A DNA stretch of 64,000 bases from the NCBI GenBank assembly GCA_963930055.1, contig CAWVKS010000008.1, positions 62,001-126,000 on the forward strand, written 5' to 3'. The notes beneath the pieces are model-generated. The model saw nothing but the letters and a program-made list of their open reading frames with translations. It had not been told where the DNA came from and searched no databases. The stretch comes from Pullichristensenella sp963930055 (GTDB lineage: Bacteria; Bacillota; Clostridia; Christensenellales; Aristaeellaceae). Made by a program: the position numbers and the translations under genes. The stretch's first letter is position 1. Each line of letters starts with the position of its first letter. Positions 7,944-16,110 of the stretch are shown here, piece after piece.

Positions 7944-9378
7944 CGTTTGCCTGTCTCCTTACCGGCACGGTGAATTCCACGCGCGTGCCCTCGCCGTCGC
8001 TGTGTATGCGCAGCCCCTGCTTGATGCCGTAATAGAGGCGGATGCGCCTGTCCACATTGGAAAGGCCGTAGCCGGCGCTGGCGTCCTCCTCGCCAAGGCT
8101 GGCGATCACCTCTACCAGCCGTTCCTCGGTCATGCCGGGGCCGTTGTCGAGCACGGCGAAGTGCAGCATATCGCCCTCGCGCCGCCCCACCACGCGCACC
8201 TTGCCGCCGCGGCGGCGGAACTTGATGCCGTGGTAAATGGCGTTTTCCACCAGCGGCTGCAAAAGCAGTTTGAGGATCAGACCTTCCTGCGCCTCCTCGG
8301 GCACGTCGATCTCGTAATCGAGTATATCGCGGTAGCGCACCTTCTGGATGGTGAGATAGCCGCGCAGGTGCTTCAATTCCTCGCCCACCTCGATCCAGTC
8401 CCGCCCCTGCGAAAGCGAGATGCGGAAAAAGTCCGACAGGGCGCGAGTGATGTGCACCACCTCGTCCGTGCTGCCGGATTCCGCCAGCCAGACGATGGCG
8501 TCCAGCGTATTGTAAAGGAAGTGGGGGTTGATCTGCGCCTGCAGGGCGCGCAATTCGCTCTTTTTGAGGTTTTCCTGCTCGCGGCGGCTCTGCTCCATCA
8601 GTTCTTCCAGGCGGCCGGCCATGACGTTGAAGCTCTCGGTGAGGTTGGCAAGCTCGGCCACGCGCGTTGCCGGGGCGCGGGCGCGCAGATCGCCCGCCGC
8701 CAGCAAGCCGGCGAAGTGCTCCAGCTGCCCGATGGGCGCGCGGATAGCGCGCGAAAGCCCCCGCTGGGCGTACACGGACAGCGCCAGCGCCAGCAAAAGC
8801 AGGGCAAATTCCAGCAGGAGCGATACGACCATCATGCGGTTGAGCGAGGCGCTTTCCTCAATGGCGTCGTCGATCTCCACGGCGATGTAGTTTTCCAGCA
8901 TCTCCGCCACCAGCGCCGCCACGTCGCGGATCTCCTCCAGCTTGGCCTCGTTGTCCACCACGGGCGCGTCGTTTTCGATCTGCCGCCCCAGCTCCACCAC
9001 CTTTTCGCGCAGCGTGTCCATGGCGCGGCGCGCGGCGGTCAGCTCTACCTGGTTGGGGCCGGCTATGGAGCCCATCAGCTCGTCCAGCTCCACGTTGACC
9101 TCGTGGATCATTTCAAAAAGGCGCACATCGCCGAATTCCTCATAGCCGGCCACGGCGCTCCAGGCCTCGTCGGGTATGTCCACGGCCACCTTGGGCTTCA
9201 AGTCGCCCACGCGCCCCATGTGGGCGATGATGTCGTTGTAGCGTATGTTGTTGGAAAGCATGGCGGCGATGGAGATCACCGCCGGCACCACCAGCAGGAT
9301 CACGAGCATGCGAAAAGACAGCCGCAGGCGGCGGCTGATGCTCTCCACCGAGCCCAGGCGGCGAAACAGGCGTTGCAT
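7936..9378 (-). CDS. Sensor histidine kinase (YesM/LytS-like)
   Basis: A 480-residue membrane kinase. TM1 is at about residues 22-43 and TM2 at about 187-208, with an extracytoplasmic, largely helical domain between, then a HAMP linker (PIGQLEHFAGLLAAGDL). The His_kinase (PF06580-type) motif NPHFLYNTLDAIVWL carries the phospho-accepting His, and the HATPase N and G boxes are LVENAIYHG and DNGPGMT/GYGLSNV. The sensor domain is too small and helical to bind sugar in the usual way, which fits sensing through the binding protein encoded 3 nt upstream. Confidence 0.93.
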   Translation of the reverse strand: MQRLFRRLGSVESISRRLRLSFRMLVILLVVPAVISIAAMLSNNIRYNDIIAHMGRVGDLKPKVAVDIPDEAWSAVAGYEEFGDVRLFEMIHEVNVELDELMGSIAGPNQVELTAARRAMDTLREKVVELGRQIENDAPVVDNEAKLEEIRDVAALVAEMLENYIAVEIDDAIEESASLNRMMVVSLLLEFALLLLALALSVYAQRGLSRAIRAPIGQLEHFAGLLAAGDLRARAPATRVAELANLTESFNVMAGRLEELMEQSRREQENLKKSELRALQAQINPHFLYNTLDAIVWLAESGSTDEVVHITRALSDFFRISLSQGRDWIEVGEELKHLRGYLTIQKVRYRDILDYEIDVPEEAQEGLILKLLLQPLVENAIYHGIKFRRRGGKVRVVGRREGDMLHFAVLDNGPGMTEERLVEVIASLGEEDASAGYGLSNVDRRIRLYYGIKQGLRIHSDGEGTRVEFTVPVRRQANDV

Positions 9379-9381
9379 AGG

Positions 9382-10383
9382 TCAGTACCCCCGGGGCGGT
9401 ATATCCATCAGGTCGTCGTCAAATTCGGTAAAGGCGCGCTCCTCCGGGTTGGTGACGCTGGGGATCTCCTCGCCCGCGGCCAGCTTCTTGGCCAGGTCCA
9501 TGATAATGTCGCCCAGCATGGGCGTGCATTCCACCACGCAGTTAATCTTCCCTTCCTGCAGAAGGTCGATGGCGGCCTGCTCGCCGTCCACGGTGATGAT
9601 GATGACGTCCTTCCCCGGCGCAAGCCCCGCTTCCTCGATGGCCTCGATGGCGCCCAGCGTCATGGCGTCGTTGTGGGAAAAGAGCACGTCGATCCTCTCG
9701 TGGCGCCCAAGCATCTCCTGCATGCACTCCTTGCCCTTGGAGCGGAGGAAGTCGCCGGACATGGTTTCGACGATCTCAAAGCGAGGGTCGCCCTCGATGC
9801 ATTCGCGGAAGGCCTCGCCGCGCTGCTGCATCGGCGAGGAGGAGGGCGTGCCGGACAGTTCGACGATCTTGAGGTCCGTCAGCCCCTCGCGGTCGGCCTT
9901 TTCAAGCAGGAACTCGCCCGCGCGCCGGCCCTCGGCGAGGAAGTCCGCCCCCACGTAGCCCACGTAGAGCGAGGGGTCGTCGGTGACGATAAAGCGGTCG
10001 GTCAAAAGCACGGGGATGCCCGCGTCCCGCGCCTCCTGCAAGACCGTGTCCCACCCCTGCTCGACGATGGGGGCGAAGGCGATCACGTCCACCTGGTAGG
10101 CGATGAAGGAGCGGATGGCCTTGATCTGGTTTTCCTGCTTTTGCTGGGCGTTGTCGAACATCAGCTGCACGCCGGCGCGCTCAGCGGCCGCCTGTATGTC
10201 CAGCGAATTGCCGATGCGCCAGGCGCTTTCCCAGCCGAGCTGGGAAAAGCCCAGCAGCACCGCGTCCTCCTCCGTCGCCTCCTCCGTCTCCGGGGGAGCG
10301 CTTTGCGGGGCGCAGCCGGGCAACAGCAGCGCGAGCGCCAGGAGCGCCGCCAGAAGCGACATAGCCATGAAGCGTGTGCGCAT
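9382..10383 (-). CDS. Sugar-binding lipoprotein (periplasmic binding protein type 1), probable sensor component
   Basis: A 333-residue lipoprotein: signal peptide ending in the lipobox LLLPGC (Cys at about residue 24), then a Peripla_BP_4-type fold (LGFSQLGWESAWR, DVIAFAPIVEQGWD, VLLTDR, VLFSHNDAMTLGAIEAI, ITVDGEQAAIDLL). It resembles YtfQ/RbsB sugar binders. No ABC permease or ATPase is nearby; the gene heads the kinase/regulator operon, so a role as third component of a signalling system (as in XylFII-LytS-YesN) is inferred. The ATG at 10383 is preferred over 10389 for spacing from AGGAGG. Confidence 0.88.
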   Translation of the reverse strand: MRTRFMAMSLLAALLALALLLPGCAPQSAPPETEEATEEDAVLLGFSQLGWESAWRIGNSLDIQAAAERAGVQLMFDNAQQKQENQIKAIRSFIAYQVDVIAFAPIVEQGWDTVLQEARDAGIPVLLTDRFIVTDDPSLYVGYVGADFLAEGRRAGEFLLEKADREGLTDLKIVELSGTPSSSPMQQRGEAFRECIEGDPRFEIVETMSGDFLRSKGKECMQEMLGRHERIDVLFSHNDAMTLGAIEAIEEAGLAPGKDVIIITVDGEQAAIDLLQEGKINCVVECTPMLGDIIMDLAKKLAAGEEIPSVTNPEERAFTEFDDDLMDIPPRGY

Positions 10384-10419
10384 GGTCATCCCTCCTGCGT
10401 TGCGTTTTTCTGTAACTCT

Positions 10420-10448
10420 ATTTTAACAGTTTTGCGGGCGAATTGCAA
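10420..10448 (-). promoter_or_regulatory. Promoter of the binding protein/kinase/regulator operon
   Basis: Minus strand TTGCAA (10443-10448), 17 nt spacer, TAAAAT (10420-10425), about 35 nt before the start codon. Confidence 0.6.
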
Positions 10449-10476
10449 GGGCGTTTCAGCGCGCAGGCAGCAAAAA

Positions 10477-10512
10477 AGCGCCCGGCGGAAGCCGGGCGCT
10501 AAGCCGGGCGCT
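10477..10512 (-). terminator. Terminator hairpin with partial duplication next to repeat element copy 1
   Basis: The stem AGCGCCCGGC/GCCGGGCGCT (10477-10500) has its T-run on the minus strand (A6 at 10472-10477), so it terminates the minus-strand gene at 10676-11266. A partial second copy of one arm (10501-10512) adjoins the repeat element. Confidence 0.6.
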
Positions 10513-10669
10513 CAGGATGTTGACAAAGTGGGCAGACTGGCAGAGCGTTGAGAAAGCCCGCAAGCAAGGGAGCTTACATGGACGTAAGTGACCGCAGGAA
10601 GCAAAAATTGCCACTGATTTTCATTTTATCAGGGCAATTTTCGCGTTTGTGGGCTTTGTCAGCGCTCTG
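10513..10669 (+). repeat. Dispersed structured element, short form (copy 1, 157 nt)
   Basis: Shares both ends and the main stems with the 280-nt copies at 14881 and 36858 but lacks two internal blocks. It begins CAGGATGTTGACAAAG and ends GTCAGCGCTCTG; these ends are imperfect inverted repeats. Stem bases differ from the long form in a compensatory way: AAAGCCC (10553-10559) pairs with GGGCTTT (10651-10657) where the long form has AAAGCCT/AGGCTTT, and ATTGCC/GGCAAT (10607-10612/10633-10638) replaces ATCGCT/AGCGAT. It carries no open reading frame of note and lies between the terminator hairpin and the gene whose transcript that hairpin ends. Confidence 0.8.
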
Positions 10670-10675
10670 AGCGCC

Positions 10676-11266
10676 TCAGGCGGCCAGCTGCATGTCCGCG
10701 CTGGCAATGAGGGCGTTCATATCGTCGTAATTGCCGGCGGTGAAGGAAAAGATATAGCCGTTTCCCTCGCCCATGTCCACGAGCATCTGCACCTGGTGCA
10801 GCGTCATCACCGCGTCCGCGCCCAGACCCAGGCCGGAAAGGTCCATGGTCATCGTGGAATAGTAGGTGAAAGTCTCGCCGCTTTCGTCGTAGGCGGCGGC
10901 GAGCACCTGCGCGTCCGTCACCGGAACGCCCATCAGCGCGTAGGTGGAAACGGTCGTATCAAACAGCTGCTGCGCCAGCGCCTCCGCGCTCCCCTGCGCG
11001 AAGAGGGCGGAAAAGTCCTCCTGCGACCAGGCGATGTTGTAGTTGTCGGCAAACGCGGCGTTGGGGTCGTAGTCCGGGTAGACGGTGAAGAAGGGCGAGC
11101 CGGCGGCCTTTTCGCCCTGCTGCACCACGGCCCCGGCGGGCACCCCGATGGTGAAATCGCCCAGGTCGTAGACAGTCGCTTCGGCGGTGATCTCGACGGA
11201 GGTTTCGGCGAGGGCGGCGGTCAGAAGGCAAAACAGGCACAAAAGCAGGCAAATCATTCGTTTCAT
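10676..11266 (-). CDS. Exported protein of unknown function
   Basis: A 196-residue protein with a clear signal peptide (MKRMICLLLCLFCLLTAALA). The mature part is acidic, with alternating strands and helices (FTIGVPAGAVVQQGE, YIFSFTAGNYDDMNALI), a pattern like small surface proteins of Clostridia that test hydrolysis or stress signals, but no family was recognised. The stop codon sits 6 nt from repeat element copy 1, which separates the gene from its terminator hairpin. It has its own promoter. Confidence 0.7.
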   Translation of the reverse strand: MKRMICLLLCLFCLLTAALAETSVEITAEATVYDLGDFTIGVPAGAVVQQGEKAAGSPFFTVYPDYDPNAAFADNYNIAWSQEDFSALFAQGSAEALAQQLFDTTVSTYALMGVPVTDAQVLAAAYDESGETFTYYSTMTMDLSGLGLGADAVMTLHQVQMLVDMGEGNGYIFSFTAGNYDDMNALIASADMQLAA

Positions 11267-11301
11267 GGATATACTTCCCCCTTCCAGTAAATTCCCCCAT
11301 C

Positions 11302-11330
11302 ATTGTACCATGGCGCGCGGCGGAAGGCAA
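11302..11330 (-). promoter_or_regulatory. Promoter of the exported-protein gene
   Basis: Minus strand TTGCCT (11325-11330), 17 nt spacer, TACAAT (11302-11307); the start codon lies about 36 nt downstream. Confidence 0.55.
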
Positions 11331-11363
11331 GCGTTTTTTACAAAAACACAATATTCCCGCGAC

Positions 11364-12518
11364 TCAGGCGAACAGCACCGTCAGCAATTGCGACGCCAAC
11401 ACCACGGACACCAGCGCGATGGGGTAGGTGGCGGCGTAGGCGCTGGCCACGTCGTCCGTGCCGGCCACGGCGATGAGCGTGCCCAGCGCCGGCGTGGAGG
11501 TCATGCCGCCGGTGATGGAGCCGAGGTTGTTTAAAAGCGCCAGCTTCAGCATCTTCGCGGCCACAAAGTAGCCGACGACCATCGGCAAAAGCGTCATGAT
11601 CGCGCCGTAGACAAAGAGCATCGCGCCCTCCTGCCGCAGCGTTTCCACAAAGCCCGCGCCGCCCTCCGTGCCCGCGCCGATGAGGAAGAGCATAAGCCCC
11701 AGTTCGCGGAACGTCTCCAGCGCCGACTTTTTCAGCGTCAGGTCGATGGGGCCGATGTGGCCGAGGTGGCCAAAGAGCAGGCCCACCAGCAAGGGCCCGC
11801 CCGTGGTGCCCAGCGCGAACACCGGCGCCTTTTCGCCGCTGCCCAGGGGGATCTCGATGCTGCCCAGCAGATAGCCCAGCACGATGACCACGGAGAAGGA
11901 GAAAAAGCCCGCCGCGTCCAGTTTGAACGTCCTGCCCCCATAGGCGCGCGCGTTCACGCCCGCCGCCGCTTCCATGGCCGCGACTTCCTTTTTCATGTCC
12001 GCCTTCAAAAGCTTGGGCATCAGCTGCACGAACAGCACCACGCCCACCACGCCGAAGGGATAGGCGATGGCGTAGCCGATGGCCGCCTGCGCGCTCAGTT
12101 CGCCCGCCGCGCCCTGCGCCGCCGCCAGGCCGGGCGTGCTGGTCAAGGCGCCGGTCATCAGGCCCACCATCAGCTCCGGCCGCACGCCGGAGACGGCGAT
12201 GAGCAGCGCGCAGGTCAAAGCGCCGGTGAGGATGATGATAAAGCCCAATAATATATAGCTTTTCGCGTTCTGCCTGAAGTTGCGGAAAAACTTGGGGCCG
12301 GCGATGAAGCCCACGGAAGTGACAAACAGCGCCAGGCCCACGTTGCGGATCAGCGCGGGCATTTCGCAGCCGAAGTGGCCGAACACCAGCGCCACCAGCA
12401 GCACGCCCGCCGTGCCCAGTTCGATGCCCTTTACCTTGATCGCGCCGATGAGATAGCCCAGCGCGGCGATCAGAAACAGCGCCAGCAGTGAATTCATACC
12501 CGTGATAAACTCTGCCAT
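11364..12518 (-). CDS. AspT/YidE-like membrane transporter
   Basis: A 384-residue protein with about ten hydrophobic segments and an internal duplication: GALTSTPGLAAAQ in the first half and GGMTSTPALGTLIAV in the second. This is the hallmark of the AspT/YidE-YbjL duplication family (aspartate:alanine exchangers and relatives). The central RCK/TrkA_C domains found in AspT and YidE are absent, so this is the minimal form. The ATG at 12518 follows GGGGGA; a longer frame to 12620 lacks a ribosome binding site. The gene is divergent from glutamate dehydrogenase, so an amino acid or dicarboxylate substrate is plausible but unproven. Confidence 0.82.
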   Translation of the reverse strand: MAEFITGMNSLLALFLIAALGYLIGAIKVKGIELGTAGVLLVALVFGHFGCEMPALIRNVGLALFVTSVGFIAGPKFFRNFRQNAKSYILLGFIIILTGALTCALLIAVSGVRPELMVGLMTGALTSTPGLAAAQGAAGELSAQAAIGYAIAYPFGVVGVVLFVQLMPKLLKADMKKEVAAMEAAAGVNARAYGGRTFKLDAAGFFSFSVVIVLGYLLGSIEIPLGSGEKAPVFALGTTGGPLLVGLLFGHLGHIGPIDLTLKKSALETFRELGLMLFLIGAGTEGGAGFVETLRQEGAMLFVYGAIMTLLPMVVGYFVAAKMLKLALLNNLGSITGGMTSTPALGTLIAVAGTDDVASAYAATYPIALVSVVLASQLLTVLFA

Positions 12519-12554
12519 AAAAAATCCCCCAAATTTGCAAGCGTTCCGCCCTCT

Positions 12555-12583
12555 ATTATAGTAAAACCCGGCGAACTTCGCAA
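12555..12583 (-). promoter_or_regulatory. Promoter of the AspT-like gene
   Basis: Minus strand TTGCGA (12578-12583), 17 nt, TATAAT (12555-12560). Confidence 0.6.
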
Positions 12584-12666
12584 GAGGCGCGGAGGGGAAA
12601 AATGGCCTATTTGGCCCCAAAATGGAAATTTTCCGGGCATTTTTGCATTTTTCCCTTCAAAACATA

Positions 12667-12695
12667 TTGCCACATGGCGGAAAGTATGCTATACT
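12667..12695 (+). promoter_or_regulatory. Promoter of the glutamate dehydrogenase gene
   Basis: TTGCCA (12667-12672), 17 nt, TATACT (12690-12695). The leader of about 80 nt contains short inverted repeats but no recognised riboswitch. Confidence 0.65.
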
Positions 12696-12781
12696 GCAAG
12701 CGCCGGAAGGATGAAAAACCTTCACAAAACCGGCAGATCGCGCAAATTCCACCGGTCACGAGCAGGCAAGGAGGATGCTTC

Positions 12782-14038
12782 ATGCCCAGGAAACACAACC
12801 CCTTTGACAACTTCAAGGCGGTGCTGGACAAGGCGGCCGAACTGTTGGGACTGACGCAGAACGACTATATCATCCTGAAATATCCCGAGCGCTCTTTGCG
12901 TGTCTCGCTGCCCATCCGCATGGACAACGGCGACGTGCGCGTGTTCGAGGGCTTCCGCGTGCAGCATTCGTCCTCGCGCGGGCCGTGCAAGGGCGGCATA
13001 CGCTACCATCAGGACGTGGACGAGGACGAGGTCAAGGCGCTGGCGGCGTGGATGACGATGAAGTGCGCCGTGGTCAACATACCCTACGGCGGGGCCAAGG
13101 GCGGCATACAGGTGGACCCGCGCCAGTTGAGCAAGGGCGAACTGGAGCGCCTCACGCGTCGCTTCATTTCCATGATCATGCCCATCATCGGCCCGGAGCG
13201 CGACATCCCCGCCCCGGACGTGAACACCACGCCGGAGATCATGGGCTGGATCATGGACACCTATTCCATGCAGAAGGGCTATGCCGTGCCGGGCGTGGTC
13301 ACGGGCAAGCCCATCGAGGTGGGCGGCTCCCTGGGGCGAAACGAGGCCACCGGCCGCGGCGTGATGCTCTGCACGCGCATGCTGATGGAGAAGCTCGGCC
13401 GCCCGCTGGAGGGCGCTACCGTGGCCGTGCAGGGCATGGGCAATGTCGGCAGCGTGGCGGCGTACCTTTTGCACCGGGAGGGCGCGAAGGTGGTCGCCGT
13501 CTCGGACGTCTCCGGCGGCATTTACTGCAAAAACGGCCTGCCCATGGAAGAGCTGCGCCCCCACTTCGCCGCGCGCAGGACGCTGGCGGAGCTTCCCGAC
13601 GGCGATTTTGAGCGCATCGGCAACGACGGGCTGCTCGCCTGCGAGGCGGAGGTCCTCGTGCCGGCGGCGCTGGAGAATACCATCTCCAGATCCAACGCCG
13701 GCAGCGTGCGCGCCAAATTCATCGTCGAGGGCGCGAACGGCCCCATTACCCCGGCGGCGGACGAGATCCTCGAGGCGCGCGGCGTCACCGTGGTGCCGGA
13801 CATACTGGCCAACGCCGGCGGCGTGGTGGTCAGCTACTTCGAGTGGGTGCAGAACCTGCAGTCCTTCCGCTGGGAGGAGGACTATGTCAACGACATGCTC
13901 GAGCGCACCATGCGCCACGCCTTCGACGAGGTCTGGGCGCTGGCGGAGGAAAAGCGCGCCTCCCTGCGCATGGGCGCGTACATGTCCGCCCTCAAGCGCG
14001 TGGTGGGGGCGAAAAAGCTGCGGGGCATCTTCCCGTAA
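12782..14038 (+). CDS. gdhA: Glutamate dehydrogenase (Glu/Leu/Phe/Val family)
   Basis: A 418-residue enzyme, typical length for the hexameric family that interconverts glutamate with 2-oxoglutarate and ammonia. N-terminal substrate domain: GPCKGGIRYH and YGGAKGG (catalytic Lys region), PAPDVNT (catalytic Asp region). NAD(P)-binding domain: VAVQGMGNVGS at about residues 214-224 and VEGANGP. The C-terminus ends AKKLRGIFP. The ATG at 12782 has AAGGAGG 7 nt upstream. Leucine or phenylalanine dehydrogenases share the fold but are shorter; the DVNTTPEIMGW stretch fits glutamate dehydrogenase. Confidence 0.93.
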   Translation: MPRKHNPFDNFKAVLDKAAELLGLTQNDYIILKYPERSLRVSLPIRMDNGDVRVFEGFRVQHSSSRGPCKGGIRYHQDVDEDEVKALAAWMTMKCAVVNIPYGGAKGGIQVDPRQLSKGELERLTRRFISMIMPIIGPERDIPAPDVNTTPEIMGWIMDTYSMQKGYAVPGVVTGKPIEVGGSLGRNEATGRGVMLCTRMLMEKLGRPLEGATVAVQGMGNVGSVAAYLLHREGAKVVAVSDVSGGIYCKNGLPMEELRPHFAARRTLAELPDGDFERIGNDGLLACEAEVLVPAALENTISRSNAGSVRAKFIVEGANGPITPAADEILEARGVTVVPDILANAGGVVVSYFEWVQNLQSFRWEEDYVNDMLERTMRHAFDEVWALAEEKRASLRMGAYMSALKRVVGAKKLRGIFP

Positions 14039-14120
14039 GGGCGCGGGAACAGGCGCTGGGTGGGCCGCGTCCAACCCTGCCGCCCGACCGACCGCATCTT
14101 CCCGCAAGGGCGGCAGAAAA

Positions 14121-14158
14121 AGCGTGACCCCGCCGGACGTGGCCGGGGCGCGCTTTTT
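14121..14158. terminator. Terminator after glutamate dehydrogenase
   Basis: CCCCGCCGG and GGCCGGGG arms around ACGT, extended by AAAAAGCG on the left and CGCGCTTTTT on the right. It is preceded by about 80 nt of GC-rich sequence with no gene. Confidence 0.65.
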
Positions 14159-14313
14159 GCCCGCCCTTCCCCCCCGCCATTCCATTATGAAAGAAAAATA
14201 TTTCTTAAATTATATGAAATTTGGCAGGATTCCCCGCCCTTCCCGGCGAAGGATACTCTATCGCCGGAGGGGCGACGGGATGGGGAACGTCAAATGCAAA
14301 GGAGTGTTTTTTT

Positions 14314-14838
14314 ATGCGCAGGGGAACGTTGCGCGCGCTCGGCATCGTCGCGGGCGTGCTGCTCATCATCGCGGGCATCATCTGTTTGTGCAACCAGGAG
14401 ACGGCGGTGCTCTCCGCCGGCATCATGCTGGGCGCGTTCATGCTCGTTTCCGGCATCGTGGAGATCGTCCTCTTCGTCCGCTGGCGGGACTTTTTCTTCG
14501 GCTCCGCCGGGCTTTTGCTCGATGGCATACTCACGGTGCTTTTGTCCCTGTTTCTGCTGTTCAACCGGGCGTTCACGCTGCTGTCCTTGCCGGTGCTGTT
14601 CGCCGTGTGGCTGCTGTTCACGGGCGTCATGCGCATCGTCGGCTCGGTGGAGCTGCGCGCCATGGGCATGCGCAACTGGGGCTGGATCACGTTCCTGGGC
14701 GTCGTTTTGCTGATCGCGGGTTTCGTCGGCCTGATGGACCCGTGGCTGGGCGTGCAGGCGCTGGGCGTGACGCTGGGCGTGTGCTTCATCCTCGAAGGGC
14801 TGGATTCGATCCTCTCCGGCTGCCTGACGGGGCGGTAA
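14314..14838 (+). CDS. HdeD/DUF308-like six-TM membrane protein
   Basis: A 174-residue protein made of six hydrophobic helices in three pairs, with the glycine-rich spacing of DUF308/HdeD proteins (ALGIVAGVLLIIAGIICL, GAFMLVSGIVEIVLF, LLFTGVMRIVGS, GVCFILEGLDSIL). Function is not established beyond membrane/acid-stress association in enterobacteria. The ATG at 14314 follows AAAGGAG with a long T-rich spacer. Its terminator is split by repeat element copy 2. Confidence 0.8.
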   Translation: MRRGTLRALGIVAGVLLIIAGIICLCNQETAVLSAGIMLGAFMLVSGIVEIVLFVRWRDFFFGSAGLLLDGILTVLLSLFLLFNRAFTLLSLPVLFAVWLLFTGVMRIVGSVELRAMGMRNWGWITFLGVVLLIAGFVGLMDPWLGVQALGVTLGVCFILEGLDSILSGCLTGR

Positions 14839-14852
14839 ACGGGGGACAAAAC

Positions 14853-14880
14853 AGCGCCCGGGGTTTTCGCCCCGGGCGCT
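14853..14880. terminator. Left copy of duplicated terminator hairpin around repeat element copy 2
   Basis: A 28-nt hairpin, AGCGCCCGGGG-TTTTCG-CCCCGGGCGCT, identical to 15161-15188. This left copy is followed directly by the element rather than by a T-run. AAAAC on its left would act as a T-run for minus-strand transcripts. Confidence 0.75.
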
Positions 14881-15160
14881 CAGGATGTTGACAAAGTGGG
14901 CAGACTGGCAGAGCGTTGAGAAAGCCTGCAAGCCAAGGAAGCTGTACTTGCAGCCAAGGGAGCTTACTTAGACGTAAGTGACCGCAGGATGCAAGTGCAG
15001 CTGACGAGGAAATTTTGCCGGCGGCAAAATTTGTCGCCAAGGGCGACTGGATTTGACGATCCCAAAGGGCTCGACAAATCCACCGCCGGAAGCAAAAATC
15101 GCTTCTGATTTTTTGTATATCAGAGCGATTTTTGCGGTTGTAGGCTTTGTCAGCGCTCTG
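14881..15160 (+). repeat. Dispersed structured element, long form (copy 2, 280 nt)
   Basis: Matches 36858-37137 with one difference by eye (G versus T in the GCCAAGGGC stretch). The outer stem is CAGAGCG...AAAGCCTGCAA with TTGTAGGCTTT...CGCTCTG. Internal hairpins: CTTAC/GTAAG, AAATTTTGCC/GGCAAAATTT, GTCGCC/GGCGAC and a long GCAAAAATCGCT/AGCGATTTTTGC. It contains no convincing open reading frame. It is flanked on both sides by identical 28-nt terminator hairpins, as if insertion had duplicated the hairpin. Confidence 0.88.
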
Positions 15161-15193
15161 AGCGCCCGGGGTTTTCGCCCCGGGCGCTGTTTT
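15161..15193. terminator. Right copy of duplicated terminator hairpin with T-run
   Basis: The same 28-nt hairpin as 14853-14880, followed by GTTTTTG. It functions for read-through from the left; minus-strand transcripts of the SH3 gene meet it first. Confidence 0.75.
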
Positions 15194-15199
15194 TGCCGG

Positions 15200-15949
15200 T
15201 CAGTAGAGCTCGCAGTAGCGGGAGGACACCCAGCCGCTGCCGCCGTTGAAGGAGACCTTGTACCAGGTCACGCCGCGCTCGTCCACCGAGTATTCGTCCA
15301 GGTAGGCGGCGGTGGCGCCCTTTTGCAGCGTGCCCTTGTCCGAGTAGCCCAGGCCGGGGCCGGAGCGCACGTTGAGGCTGCCGGTGGCCTCGATGTAGTT
15401 GCCGGAGACGCCGGCGTCGTCATCCGAGGCGGCGTCGGTGTACGTCCAGGTCAGCTCGCTGTACGTGGCGGAGACCCACACCTCGCCATAGGAATAGTAT
15501 TGCGCCTTGTACCAGGCCTGGCCGCCGGCGTCATAGCGCGTCTCGCCCAGGTAGGTCAGGCATTCGCCGCGCGCCAGCGTGCCCAGGTCCTCGTAATTGG
15601 CGCCGGGGCCGGAGCGCACGTTGACGCGCGCCGTGGCGCGCACATAGCGGACGTCGCCCTCGTCCCACGTCCAGCCGCCGCCGTTGAGCGAAGTGTAGCG
15701 CGAGGAGACCCAGCCCTCCACGCCGTTCACGCGCACGCGGTACCAGTCCACGCCTCGCTCGTCGCTGCTGGTGGAGCCGAGGTATTCGCCCGTCTCGCCC
15801 TCGCTGAGCACGGCCAGCTTTTCATAGCCGCGGCCGGGGCCGGAACGCACCCAGCTGCTGCCGCTGGTCCCGACCACAGTGTCGGCCAGCGCCATGCCGC
15901 ACAGCAGCGCGAGCGCCAGCAACACAGAAACGATCTTTTTCACAGACAT
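15200..15949 (-). CDS. Exported protein with three bacterial SH3 domains
   Basis: A 249-residue protein. Signal peptide residues about 1-22 (KKIVSVLLALALLCGMALA), then three SH3_3-type repeats, each with an (N)VRSGPG core (SSWVRSGPGRGYE, NVRSGPGANYEDLG, NVRSGPGLGYSDKG) and a closing GW/VWVSS motif. Such domains bind cell-wall peptides or act as targeting modules; no catalytic domain follows, so it is probably a wall-associated accessory protein. The ATG at 15949 is preferred to 16027 because AAAGGAG lies upstream. Promoter TTGAAA (16022-16027), 17 nt, TAAAAT (15999-16004). Confidence 0.85.
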   Translation of the reverse strand: MSVKKIVSVLLALALLCGMALADTVVGTSGSSWVRSGPGRGYEKLAVLSEGETGEYLGSTSSDERGVDWYRVRVNGVEGWVSSRYTSLNGGGWTWDEGDVRYVRATARVNVRSGPGANYEDLGTLARGECLTYLGETRYDAGGQAWYKAQYYSYGEVWVSATYSELTWTYTDAASDDDAGVSGNYIEATGSLNVRSGPGLGYSDKGTLQKGATAAYLDEYSVDERGVTWYKVSFNGGSGWVSSRYCELY

Positions 15950-15998
15950 TGCGCAACTCTCCTTTTTCCATGGACTGCACGCCTGTTTCCTCTCTTGG

Positions 15999-16027
15999 AT
16001 TTTACCACGCCGCCGCAATTTTTTCAA
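15999..16027 (-). promoter_or_regulatory. Promoter of the SH3-domain gene
   Basis: Minus strand TTGAAA and TAAAAT with a 17-nt spacer; it lies back to back with the TATAAT (16080-16085) of the HAD gene. Confidence 0.6.
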
Positions 16028-16110
16028 GCGCCGCGCGGGGAATTTACGCAGAGATCGCCCGCGCGGCGCGCGCCGATGGTATAATGGGGAAAAACGCCGG
16101 GAGGGCTTTT

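Noticed and set aside
9382..10383. Binding protein of a sugar ABC importer
   Set aside because: No permease or ATPase gene adjoins; it is the first gene of a two-component operon instead. Import through a distant transporter cannot be excluded.
10676..11266. Lipoprotein assignment for the exported protein
   Set aside because: The signal peptide has Cys residues in its hydrophobic core but no lipobox Cys after the cleavage site (TAALAETS).
14881..15160. Group II intron or IStron for the 280-nt element
   Set aside because: Too short, no domain V-like hairpin recognised, no reverse transcriptase or transposase frame, and it lies outside genes.
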